Shown: piece by piece, positions 52,467 to 60,462 of the stretch
Layout of the letters: each line of letters opens with the position of its first letter
How positions within the stretch are numbered: the stretch's first letter is position 1
Source: JBGRQA01 sp041725895
GTDB lineage: Bacteria > Bacteroidota > Bacteroidia > Bacteroidales > Marinifilaceae
Direction of reading: 5' to 3'
Assembly (NCBI GenBank): GCA_041725895.1
Contig: JBGRQA010000030.1
Location: 1 to 64,000, forward strand
Length of the DNA: 64,000 nucleotides
The notes under the pieces: model-generated
Seen by the model: only the letters and a program-made list of their open reading frames with translations
Database searches by the model: none
Told to the model about the DNA's origin: nothing
Position numbers and translations under genes: made by a program

Positions 52467-52946
52467 ATGGCAAAAATTAAATTGGCAAAATCCAAGGTTG
52501 ACAAACTTATGGAAATTTGTAAGTCCTTTAACAACGACGGCTCTGAGTTGATCAATGTGCTGCACAAAGCCCAGGAGACTTTTGGGTATCTGCCTGCTGA
52601 AGTACAGGAAATCATTGCCAAAGAGTTGGATTTGGCTGTAGCTCATGTTTACGGTGTAGTAACATTCTACTCTTTCTTCACAATGGTACCCAAAGGAGAG
52701 TTTCCGATCTCCATCTGTATGGGAACAGCTTGTTATGTTCGTGGAGCTGAGAAGGTACTGGAAGAGTTCAAGCGTCAGCTGAATGTTCCAATTGGTGAAA
52801 CAACTGAGGATGGAAAATTCTCTATTAGTTGTCTGCGTTGTGTAGGAGCATGTGGTTTGGCTCCTGTAGTTACTGTAGGGGAACGCGTTTACGGACGTGT
52901 TGCCGCTGCCGATGTAGCCGATATTATCAAAGAGTATCAATCGTAA
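52467..52946 (+). CDS. hydC: NuoE-like subunit of bifurcating [FeFe]-hydrogenase
   Basis: A 159-residue thioredoxin-fold 2Fe-2S protein. The core MGTACYVRGAEKVLEEF and CLRCVGACGLAPVVTVGERVYG contain the four ligand cysteines, and the N-terminal LINVLHKAQETFGYLPAEVQ is the usual NuoE helix. It completes HydABC. It follows hydA by 55 bases after AAGGAG and is the last gene of the locus, ending in a terminator. In many clostridia hydC comes first; here it is last. Confidence 0.94.
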   Translation: MAKIKLAKSKVDKLMEICKSFNNDGSELINVLHKAQETFGYLPAEVQEIIAKELDLAVAHVYGVVTFYSFFTMVPKGEFPISICMGTACYVRGAEKVLEEFKRQLNVPIGETTEDGKFSISCLRCVGACGLAPVVTVGERVYGRVAAADVADIIKEYQS

Positions 52947-52966
52947 AGAATACTCATACTAAATGC

Positions 52967-52998
52967 AAAACCGCTTCCATTTGGGAGCGGTTTTTTTT
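52967..52998 (+). terminator. Terminator of the hydrogenase locus
   Basis: CCGCTTCC (52971-52978) pairs with GGGAGCGG (52983-52990), extended by AAAA/TTTT, with an eight-base T tract. Confidence 0.92.
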
Positions 52999-53211
52999 GT
53001 AAATTTTTTTAATGGAAGGTCTCAATACTGATAGTGCTTTAAATATTTGTTGATTGCATAATATAAACTTGCTATGTTGTATTAGTCAAATGGCTAAAGA
53101 GAGTTAACTTTATTATTATTCTAAATGATTAAAGAAAGAAGAGAAATATTTATGTTTTGCTAAATTTGTCGGTATTATGCATCAGAGAAAACCCTACTAA
53201 CCTAAAATCTC

Positions 53212-53952
53212 ATGTTTAACTTTTCCCAAAAACTTAAGAAACGGCCCGGAATGTGGCCCTATATTTTTGAATTCTTTACCGTTTTATTAAGTGTTTACTT
53301 AGCCTTTTTGATTACTGAATGGCGTGAAAATTACAAAATTCAGAAGGAGGTCAAAGTAGCCAGGGAGCGGTTGGACCAGGAAATTTTGGATAATTATAAC
53401 AATCTGATAGATTTTGATAGAGATGTGAATCAACGATATACCAAACTTCTGGAGGTGGAGGCAATGCTAATCCCAGGTAAGGCTTTTCACGATTATGTAT
53501 CCCATTTTAATGGGTACCGTATCCCTACTTTTAAAAAAGTGGCCTGGCAAAGGGTTGTAAACAGCCATTTGGTGCATTTGATGCCAGTGGAATACATGGA
53601 TGAGGTAAACCGCATCTATTGGAGCAATCAAATCCTGGAAGATATGCCCAAACAAAACAATGATGTGTTTATTGGGGAAAACGTTTTTGATAAGGAACGA
53701 GCCCCAATAGCCTACAATATTTCCCGAATTTTTGTCTGGCAGCAAAGGGATTGGGGCAGAGAATATTTAAAAAAATATTATCACTTATTAAAAATGCAAC
53801 CGGAATTGTTGGAGCAATTGAAAATCAAGGATAGTTTGAGCTACCGGTTCTATCAAAAACAGGATCGTATTATGACTGCAAGGGAGGAGGCGAAAGCCAG
53901 GACGAATAAGATCCAGTTGTCTCAAAAGAAGGCTAAAAATACAACGAAATAG
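53212..53952 (+). CDS. Membrane-anchored protein of unknown function, paralogue 1
   Basis: A 246-residue protein with one N-terminal membrane segment (about residues 16-37, FEFFTVLLSVYLAFLITEWRE). The remainder is helical and charged. The anchor reminds one of the DUF6090-type N-terminus of flavobacterial proteins (hydrophobic helix ending N/E-W-N/R-E), but this is a resemblance only. A TAAATTTG box at 53161 may be its promoter. It is closely paralogous to the gene at 54018, 65 bases downstream, most strongly over the first 45 residues. No function is assigned. Confidence 0.75.
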   Translation: MFNFSQKLKKRPGMWPYIFEFFTVLLSVYLAFLITEWRENYKIQKEVKVARERLDQEILDNYNNLIDFDRDVNQRYTKLLEVEAMLIPGKAFHDYVSHFNGYRIPTFKKVAWQRVVNSHLVHLMPVEYMDEVNRIYWSNQILEDMPKQNNDVFIGENVFDKERAPIAYNISRIFVWQQRDWGREYLKKYYHLLKMQPELLEQLKIKDSLSYRFYQKQDRIMTAREEAKARTNKIQLSQKKAKNTTK

Positions 53953-54017
53953 CTCCAATATTTTTATTGCAATCCCATTATCTACTCTAAATAATCGACA
54001 ACCCTAATTAGAACCCA

Positions 54018-54785
54018 ATGTTTAATTTATCATCCAAATTTAAGAAACGCCCCGGAATGTGGCCCTATGTGTTTGAATTCTTCACAGTTCTTCTCAGTGT
54101 TTATCTTGCCTTCCTGATTACCGAATGGCGCGAGCAACATAAATTGAAAAAGGACGTGAAAATGGCAATGGAACGATTGAATCTGGAGATCTTCCGTAAT
54201 TACGAAACCATGATTGATTTTCACGAAGAAGTAACCCACCGTTTGGAGAAGATGCAGGAGATTGAAAGGATTTGGACTCCGGATCGTAATTTTTCCTCCT
54301 ATGTAAGCATATTTGGAGGTTATCAGATTGCCAAGTTCAAACAAGCAGCCTGGAATCGTGTTTCCAGCAGTGAGTTGGCCAACATGATGCCTGTGGAGTA
54401 TGTAGAAAGAGTTCACAATTTATATGAAGGAGCCAATGGATTGGTGAAACACAACGATATGATAAATAAGGTTTTGTATAGTTCTATGTTGACCGATCCC
54501 AAACAGTCAAAAACAGCTCATTCATTATCGGAACTCTTTACCTGGCAACAAAGTATTTGGGCCATGTTACAGGAACGTTACTATCGGAAGTTTATTTCTG
54601 AATACAGACCCTATTTTGAGGAGTACTTGCAACAGGATAGTTTGATTAATGCGAAGTTTATGGAACAGGATACCTTAACTCCGGAGCAACTGAATCAGTA
54701 CACACGAAATAAGCGACTCTACTTAAACAGTCTTCGAGGTTGGAACAGTGAGAAACCCAGGGAGAATCTGGCAATTAAAAAGTAG
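54018..54785 (+). CDS. Membrane-anchored protein of unknown function, paralogue 2
   Basis: A 255-residue tandem paralogue of the gene at 53212. It begins MFNLSSKFKKRPGMWPYVFE, and the membrane segment and following ITEWRE are nearly identical. The soluble part diverges but keeps spaced matches such as F.W.R.....ANMMPVEY and LFTWQQSIW. Single-span membrane anchor with a large helical domain; likely cytoplasmic-in topology is unknown. Likely transcribed with its paralogue and the small protein at 54837. No function is assigned. Confidence 0.75.
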   Translation: MFNLSSKFKKRPGMWPYVFEFFTVLLSVYLAFLITEWREQHKLKKDVKMAMERLNLEIFRNYETMIDFHEEVTHRLEKMQEIERIWTPDRNFSSYVSIFGGYQIAKFKQAAWNRVSSSELANMMPVEYVERVHNLYEGANGLVKHNDMINKVLYSSMLTDPKQSKTAHSLSELFTWQQSIWAMLQERYYRKFISEYRPYFEEYLQQDSLINAKFMEQDTLTPEQLNQYTRNKRLYLNSLRGWNSEKPRENLAIKK

Positions 54786-54836
54786 GGAATAGAGTGCTTT
54801 TTAATTGTTTCGGCATGGAAACTAAAATACAAGGAT

Positions 54837-55070
54837 ATGAATATCAAAACAAAAGTAAATCTGTACTATTTTATTTCTTTTTTTATAATCTGTATTCTAA
54901 TCTCTTTTTTATTGGATCATCTTTTCGATCTGGACGAGGGATGGAGATCAGGTATTGCTGGTTTTTTAACAGTTTTGTTAAGCCCCCGGTTTAAGGTGAT
55001 CAATGCGCAAAGCGGTCAGCGGATTCAAGTTACATCCCTTCTGTTTTATAAATATTGGAATCAGAAGTAG
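54837..55070 (+). CDS. Small membrane protein
   Basis: A 77-residue protein with a hydrophobic helix at about residues 8-27 (LYYFISFFIICILISFLLDH), then FDLDEGWRSGIAGFLTVLLSPRF, which may be a second segment or re-entrant loop. Proteins with this layout occur in many Bacteroidota, without a known role. Start ATG 54837 follows an AAGGAT box. It is 51 bases after the paralogue pair. Confidence 0.65.
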   Translation: MNIKTKVNLYYFISFFIICILISFLLDHLFDLDEGWRSGIAGFLTVLLSPRFKVINAQSGQRIQVTSLLFYKYWNQK

Positions 55071-55364
55071 TTTCTGTTCGGAATTGTTTTTTAATCGGAT
55101 GGAGATCTTCGATTCTGTGATATGTTAATGTTTCTTAATTGCAGGTAGTTGTAAGTTCGTAAAAAAGGAGTGCTATTGATTTGATGGGGAGTTGTTTAGC
55201 GTTTCGTGGTGTATAAATGTTTCGAAGTTTCAAATAGATGAAGCTCCATAAAAAATAACATGTAGAAATGTTTTTTGAAAAATAAGGTTACTTTTGACCT
55301 CCCAATTGTAAATAATAAAATCATGGACGAAGGCCCGTATTTTAGTGAATTTAGGATAGCAATA
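55071..55364. other. Intergenic region upstream of corA
   Basis: About 290 bases, 350 counting the hairpin before corA. No gene is convincing; a minus-strand frame at 55196-55522 overlaps corA and lacks family character. The TAnnTTTG search found no exact promoter. Confidence 0.4.
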
Positions 55365-55400
55365 TATCTGTAAGGGCAATTCGTTGTCTCCTTACAGATA
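55365..55400 (+). promoter_or_regulatory. Hairpin just upstream of the corA start
   Basis: TATCTGTAAGG (55365-55375) is perfectly complementary to CCTTACAGATA (55390-55400), 14-base loop. It ends 21 bases before the corA ATG and directly before the ATGGAGGC ribosome-binding region, so it could control translation or early termination. No known magnesium-sensing riboswitch was recognised in the leader. Confidence 0.55.
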
Positions 55401-55420
55401 GTAGTGTATGGAGGCAAAAT

Positions 55421-56350
55421 ATGATTAAAATTTTCAAAACATTTGGAGGATATACCAAAATCCCCAAAGCAGAAAAGGGTTGTTGGATTAATATAACACA
55501 ACCTACACAGGAAGAAGTTCAACGACTTTCAACAGAATTCAGACTCCCGGAAGATATTATTCAAGACATTTTAGACCTGGATGAACGCCCCCGCGTTGAG
55601 TTTGATGATGACTGGCTGCTGGTAATTCTGCGCATACCGGTTGAAGTTGCAAACAATGGAGTTCCTTTTCATACCGTGCCGCTTGGCATTTTTATGACTG
55701 AAGATTATACGCTAACTCTCTGTTTGCAGAATAATGAGATATTGCCTATTGAGCAATTGTCTCCTTTTCGGGAACAGTATCAGCAAATAACAGATGTTAT
55801 CAACTTTATTCTGAGGTTGTTTCTTCGATCAGGGAATACTTATCTACGTTACTTAAAGCAAATTAATCAACAAACTGCATTGATTGAACAGGATCTTGAG
55901 AAATCAATCAAAAACAGGGAATTGAATAAATTGCTTAAAATGGAAAAGTGTCTGGTTTATTTTATTACTTCCATTAAGGCAAATGAGATCGTATTGGCCA
56001 AGCTTCGAAACTCAAAGAAAATTACCAGCGAAATTCACGAAGATCTTCTTGAAGATGCTCTGATTGTGAATAAACAGGCATTGGAAATGGCACAGATTTA
56101 TTCCGATATTCAAAGTGGAATGATGGATGCATTTGCATCTGTAATATCCAATAATTTGAATGTGGTTATGAAGCAACTGACTCTGATCTCCATCATTCTT
56201 ATGATCCCAACTTTGATTGTAAGTATTTTTGGGATGAATGTGCCCAATTGTTTTGAAGATTCATACTGGGCCATGCCTTTTATTATTATTGTTTCCTTAC
56301 TGATGTCATTTACCGGGGTTCTGTTATTTCGAAAGAGACAATGGTTTTAG
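55421..56350 (+). CDS. corA: CorA-family divalent-metal transporter
   Basis: A 309-residue inner-membrane channel for Mg2+ (or Co2+, Ni2+). A long cytoplasmic alpha/beta and helical funnel (residues 1-240) is followed by two C-terminal membrane helices. The signature GMN lies at FGMNVP at the end of the first helix. Family sequence elements QDILDLDERPRVEFDDDWLLVILR and EQDLEKSIKNRELNKLLKMEKCLVYFITSIKAN are typical. A leader hairpin precedes it and a perfect 12-bp hairpin follows. Confidence 0.92.
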   Translation: MIKIFKTFGGYTKIPKAEKGCWINITQPTQEEVQRLSTEFRLPEDIIQDILDLDERPRVEFDDDWLLVILRIPVEVANNGVPFHTVPLGIFMTEDYTLTLCLQNNEILPIEQLSPFREQYQQITDVINFILRLFLRSGNTYLRYLKQINQQTALIEQDLEKSIKNRELNKLLKMEKCLVYFITSIKANEIVLAKLRNSKKITSEIHEDLLEDALIVNKQALEMAQIYSDIQSGMMDAFASVISNNLNVVMKQLTLISIILMIPTLIVSIFGMNVPNCFEDSYWAMPFIIIVSLLMSFTGVLLFRKRQWF

Positions 56351-56401
56351 AGAATTCAGAAAAAAATACAATAGCACGTTAAGCTTATCTTATATATATA
56401 T

Positions 56402-56435
56402 AAACGCGATGAATTGCAGTGTCTTCATCGCGTTT
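56402..56435 (+). terminator. 12-bp hairpin after corA
   Basis: AAACGCGATGAA (56402-56413) pairs perfectly with TTCATCGCGTTT (56424-56435) with a 10-base loop, followed by CTTGT. Probable terminator of corA with a weak T tract. Confidence 0.7.
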
Positions 56436-56615
56436 CTTGTACCTGACGATAGTATAAATACTCTTTTTTATTGGCGATGTGAAAAACGAAACCAGGAGAG
56501 GGTATTGTGCTGATTGCTCCTGTTTTAGTTGAAATCTTTGCTTTTTGTTTACTTTATTCGTTTCAACATATTCCGGAATTGATTAACTTATGGATTGGAC
56601 GAATTATTAGGTAGC

Positions 56616-58352
56616 ATGAGTCATCAAAAGGTAAGCATAGGCAAAGTTTTTCGCACCATCATTTGGCCACGTCGGAGGATTGTATTGATAGGGCTTTTTC
56701 TGATTGTCCTAAGTCGGTTATCAAGCCTGGTTTTGCCTGGCGCCAGCAAATATCTGGTTGATGATGTGATTGCCAATAAGGACATAGAAAAGCTACAGCT
56801 TTTGCTTGTAGTGGTAATGGGGGCCATTGTAGTGCATTCGGTTACGGCATTTCTTTTAACCCGAATTGTAAGTGTGGAGGCGCAGCATTTGATCTCTCAA
56901 CTTCGTACTCAAATCCAAAAAAAGGTTTTGTCGCTTCCGGTGAGCTACTTCGATAACAACCAGTCGGGAGCTTTGGTGTCTCGCATTATGAGCGATGTGG
57001 AGGGAGTTCGCAACCTGGTGGGAACGGGGTTGGTTCAGATGTTTGGCGGCAGCCTCACAGCCATTGTTGCGCTAATTCTGCTGATTGTAATTAACCCCAT
57101 ACTAACCCTTTACGTATTACTTCCCATATTTCTTTTTGCCATTATAGCTCTGAAAGCTTTTCGTTATATCCGGCCCATTTTTCGAAAGAGCAGTGAAATA
57201 AAAGCTGATGTAACCGGACGGTTGACCGAAACTCTTAACGGCGTACGAGTAGTGAAAGGTTTTAATGCTGAGGTGCAGGAGAATCAGAACTTTGGTCAGG
57301 GCGTGGATCGCTTGTTCGAGAACATCAAAAAGAGTCTCACCTCTGCTGCATTGATCACCAGTTCGGCTCGATTTCTTTTGGGTACTGCCTCGGCAGGGAT
57401 CATGGGGATAGGTGGCTATTTTATCATGGTAGGCAACATGACTTTTGGGGAGTTTCTTTCCTTCACCCTGTATTTGGGCTTTATGATTGCCCCTATTGTA
57501 CAGATGAGCAACATTGGGAGTCAGCTCACCGAAGCCTTTGCAGGTTTGGACCGAACAGAGGAGATCATGAATATGAGCCCGGAGAACAATGTCAGCCAAA
57601 GGTCTGTCCATATCCCGGAAGTAAAGGGCGGAATTCTATTCGACAGAGTTTCTTTTGCCTACGATGAGGGAAAAGAGGTGTTGCATGAGATCAGTTTCAC
57701 AGCCCCACCAGGATCAGTTACTGCTTTGGTCGGTTCCTCCGGATCGGGCAAATCCACCATAGCCGGTTTGGCCGCCTCTTTTCTCAATCCTACTTCAGGA
57801 GTCATTACTGTAGATGGGCAGGATCTTTCTAAAATTAGTCTCAATAGCTACCGACAGCACTTGGGGGTTGTATTGCAGGATGACTTTCTTTTTGAAGGAA
57901 CCATTCGGGAGAACATTCTGTTTCCCCGCCCCGATGCCAGCGAGAGTCAATTGTTCCATGCAGTAAGGACTGCCTCTGTGGATGAATTTACCGATCGTTT
58001 CGAGGATGGATTGGATACCGTAATTGGCGAAAGGGGAGTGAAACTGTCAGGGGGCCAAAAGCAGCGCGTTGCCATTGCAAGGGCCATATTGGCGGATCCC
58101 CGGATTCTGATACTTGATGAGGCTACATCAAGCCTGGATACTGAAAGTGAAATGCTCATTCAGAAAAGCTTGTCCCAACTGATTCGCAATCGAACCACTT
58201 TTGTTATTGCGCACCGCCTAAGTACCATTCGTCAGGCTGATCAGATTCTTGTGATAGAGGAGGGACGAATAAGGGAAAGGGGCACTCACCAGCAGCTTAT
58301 CGAAAAGAAGGGACGCTACTACGAACTGTTTACCTTTCAGAGTAGGATATAA
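56616..58352 (+). CDS. ABC exporter (ATPase fused to permease)
   Basis: A half-transporter of about 578 residues. Six membrane helices (about 20-320) are followed by the ATPase: Walker A GSSGSGKS (near 380), Q-loop DDFLF, signature LSGGQKQR, Walker B ILILDEATSSLD, and the switch HRLS. It is of the MsbA/exporter type (lipid, peptide or drug). The substrate is unknown. ATG 56616 is used; in-frame TTG at 56595 would add seven residues. It is not near any obvious partner, so probably homodimeric. Confidence 0.9.
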   Translation: MSHQKVSIGKVFRTIIWPRRRIVLIGLFLIVLSRLSSLVLPGASKYLVDDVIANKDIEKLQLLLVVVMGAIVVHSVTAFLLTRIVSVEAQHLISQLRTQIQKKVLSLPVSYFDNNQSGALVSRIMSDVEGVRNLVGTGLVQMFGGSLTAIVALILLIVINPILTLYVLLPIFLFAIIALKAFRYIRPIFRKSSEIKADVTGRLTETLNGVRVVKGFNAEVQENQNFGQGVDRLFENIKKSLTSAALITSSARFLLGTASAGIMGIGGYFIMVGNMTFGEFLSFTLYLGFMIAPIVQMSNIGSQLTEAFAGLDRTEEIMNMSPENNVSQRSVHIPEVKGGILFDRVSFAYDEGKEVLHEISFTAPPGSVTALVGSSGSGKSTIAGLAASFLNPTSGVITVDGQDLSKISLNSYRQHLGVVLQDDFLFEGTIRENILFPRPDASESQLFHAVRTASVDEFTDRFEDGLDTVIGERGVKLSGGQKQRVAIARAILADPRILILDEATSSLDTESEMLIQKSLSQLIRNRTTFVIAHRLSTIRQADQILVIEEGRIRERGTHQQLIEKKGRYYELFTFQSRI

Positions 58353-58599
58353 GGAGCAGCGGTTGTGCTTGTTACTTATAGTTGATTATTGAGGCTTTCT
58401 GTTTTGATGTGACGGATAATTGAAAGCTTCTTGCCTAAGATGCAAGTCATTCGCTTTAGAAAGAAGATTTTGTTTTAACAATAAGTAATCAACAACGGTA
58501 TTGTTTTTGTGTAATCATAATGTTAGTAGCCGTACTTCAATCCTAATTTTTTTCTTAACATCGGTTATTTTGCTTTTTTGTCTCAGCAGAACTAAAAAT
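58353..58599. other. Intergenic region after the ABC exporter
   Basis: About 250 AT-rich bases; no gene or hairpin with a T tract is evident. A short open frame through the repeat, at 58501-58686, is produced by the repeat and is not a gene. Confidence 0.45.
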
Positions 58600-58709
58600 T
58601 TACATACTGATGATTTTCATTTTATATACCGACAATTTTCCATTTACATACTGATGATTTTTGATTTACATACTGACGATTTTTAATTTATATAGTGATG
58701 ATTTTTTTC
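58600..58709. repeat. 22-bp tandem repeat, five units
   Basis: Units begin at 58600, 58622, 58644, 58666 and 58688 with consensus TTACATACTGATGATTTTTG plus AT. The period is exactly 22 bases, about two helical turns. The array lies between the convergent ABC exporter gene and the LytTR regulator gene, and has no similarity in sequence to the arrays at 13.4 and 35.4 kb. Confidence 0.88.
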
Positions 58710-58934
58710 ACCGGCTGAAACCATGATGGAATGGAGGAAGTAGTTCGTCGTTTTCGTTTTCAATGCGCTCGAAAAATTAGTGTTGAAATTGATTTTGCCA
58801 TCCTCTATGGTTTCGTTCTTCATCTTTTACGGTCGAAAATAGACAACGATAAGTTTTCGATTGTTTAAAATAATATTGTCGATATGATTTGTTGTAAAAT
58901 AGGTTACACTTTACCTAATGATAAACTGCTTTTG

Positions 58935-59094
58935 TACATTTGAAATATTTAGGTAGGAGAGCTTTGGAATCAAATCAAACAGGAAAGTTGAAAAGTCAAT
59001 CAAAAAAAATGATACTCTGTGGGAAATAAATGTAATTAAAGTTGATCCCCAATTCATAAAACAAACAGCCACCCCAATTGAGGTGGCTGTTTTT
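58935..59094 (+). ncRNA. Candidate small RNA
   Basis: TACATTTG (58935-58942) fits the -7 consensus, with a weak TTTA 20 bases upstream. About 150 bases later a strong terminator ends at 59094. Between them no plausible protein can be read on the plus strand. The predicted RNA runs from about 58949 to 59094. Its start and existence need transcript data. It does not resemble 6S, tmRNA or RNase P RNA by eye. Confidence 0.4.
59063..59094. terminator. Bidirectional terminator
   Basis: AAACAGCCACC (59063-59073) pairs perfectly with GGTGGCTGTTT (59082-59092), followed by TT on the plus strand and a T-rich stretch on the minus strand. It may end the candidate small RNA on one strand and the LytTR gene on the other. 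Confidence 0.82.
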
Positions 59095-59280
59095 GCGTGT
59101 TGAAATTGAAAAAAGTTCAAATAGTCGGTTGAATTTTTCTTTTTCACGGTCTTAGTTGTGTTTCTTTATATTCTGGTTTCGAATCTTTCTTTTGATTCAG
59201 GATATTGTAAGGTCAGGAAGTTTTTACCTTCTATACAAGCATTTGACTTCTGACCCTTGGTGATTTTTTCACTTTCTTAC

Positions 59281-60018
59281 TCAATCCAATAGTAAGGATT
59301 TCTCCTTCAAAGTCTGGTAGAAGTTCTGTTTGTAGGTTTCCCCAATGGGAATGCGTTCTTCTCCTATGAGTACCCGGTGCCGGTCGATGCATCGAATGTG
59401 ATCCAGAGAAATGATGTAGGATTTGTGAATCCGAATGAACTTTTCCGATGGCAGAGATTCCTCCATATTCTTCATGGTTTGAAGGGTAACGATTTTCTTT
59501 TCACGGGTCTGTATCCAGACATAGTCTTTTAAGCCTTTGATGAATAGCACGTCTTCAAATTGAACCTTTTCGATGACGGAATTGTTCTTGATGAAGAAAT
59601 ATTTTTTTTCTTGCTCTTCCTCCTTTATTTCCTGAGTCTTTACTTGTTTAGGTGCTTCTTCTTTTTGCTGATCGAATGCCTTATTCACCGCTTTGAAAAA
59701 GCGATCGAAAGTGATGGGTTTCATCAGGTAATCGCAAGCAGCCAGGTTGTAACTTTCCAGAGCATAGCTGCTGTTGGCCGTTGTGAATATCAAACAGGGC
59801 TTGTGTTTGAGCAGAGTGTAGAGTTGGGTACCCAAAATCTTTGGCATCTCAATGTCCAGAAACAACAAGTCCGTTGAATGTTGATTCAGATAAGTCATGG
59901 CCTCAATCCCATCTGTAAAGCTTTTTTCCAGCTCCAAAAAGGGGACCAGGTCGATGTATTCCTGCAGGGCCTCAATGGCTTCCCGGTTGTCGTCTACAAT
60001 GATGCACTTCATTACCAT
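59281..60018 (-). CDS. LytTR-family response regulator
   Basis: A 245-residue response regulator. The receiver domain has the acidic pocket IIVDDN (Asp9/10) and phospho-acceptor Asp55 (LLFLDIEMPK), with switch residues TTAN and K (DYLMKPI). A highly charged linker (QKEEAPKQVKTQEIKEEEQEKK) joins it to the LytTR DNA-binding domain (KVQFEDVLFIKGLKDYVWIQT; FIRIHKSYIISLDHI). It is divergent from the histidine kinase gene at 60463. A start at Met3 (60012) is equally possible. Confidence 0.92.
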   Translation of the reverse strand: MVMKCIIVDDNREAIEALQEYIDLVPFLELEKSFTDGIEAMTYLNQHSTDLLFLDIEMPKILGTQLYTLLKHKPCLIFTTANSSYALESYNLAACDYLMKPITFDRFFKAVNKAFDQQKEEAPKQVKTQEIKEEEQEKKYFFIKNNSVIEKVQFEDVLFIKGLKDYVWIQTREKKIVTLQTMKNMEESLPSEKFIRIHKSYIISLDHIRCIDRHRVLIGEERIPIGETYKQNFYQTLKEKSLLLD

Positions 60019-60462
60019 AATGCGAATATAAAATCATTTTTTTTGCTAAGTAGCTATTTTAACACTCTTTAACCTGCGTATTAAATCTTGTTAATTTTCC
60101 GAGTTGAAAGAAAAATATTCTTTTCTTTAATCTGGAATGGTTTTTGCAACACCAGGCCTGAATGGTTCCGAAAATCATTTGTACCCTCTTTTGCAATGAA
60201 TCCATAGTTAGACTGAAGGTGAAGTCATAGGTTTAATCCCATTCTTGAATCGAATTGAGCTTTTATCCTGGTAATTTAGGGGATTCCCATTAGTGGAGCC
60301 AATTGATTTGAGTGGGCATTTGGAGTCAGAGTTTAAGTAAACGAAATGGCTTTTTAGTTGTCTAACCGGAACTGTTGCATACGAAGAAATTCCTTTAGGG
60401 GAATGTTTTCAACCTGGAAGTTTCGCTCAATGGTTTTTATCGCGAAACCATAAGGAGGATGA
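60019..60462. other. Divergent region between response regulator and histidine kinase
   Basis: About 440 bases, no gene, no tandem repeat. No exact TAnnTTTG box was found on the plus strand. Near the kinase start an AGGAGGATG context (60453-60461) supplies a strong ribosome-binding site. Confidence 0.45.

Noticed and set aside
55196..55522. Minus-strand frame opposite the corA start
   Set aside because: Overlaps a clear corA N-terminus on the other strand and shows no family features.
58911..59147. Minus-strand frame in the region of the candidate small RNA
   Set aside because: It reads through the terminator stem and has no plausible start context.
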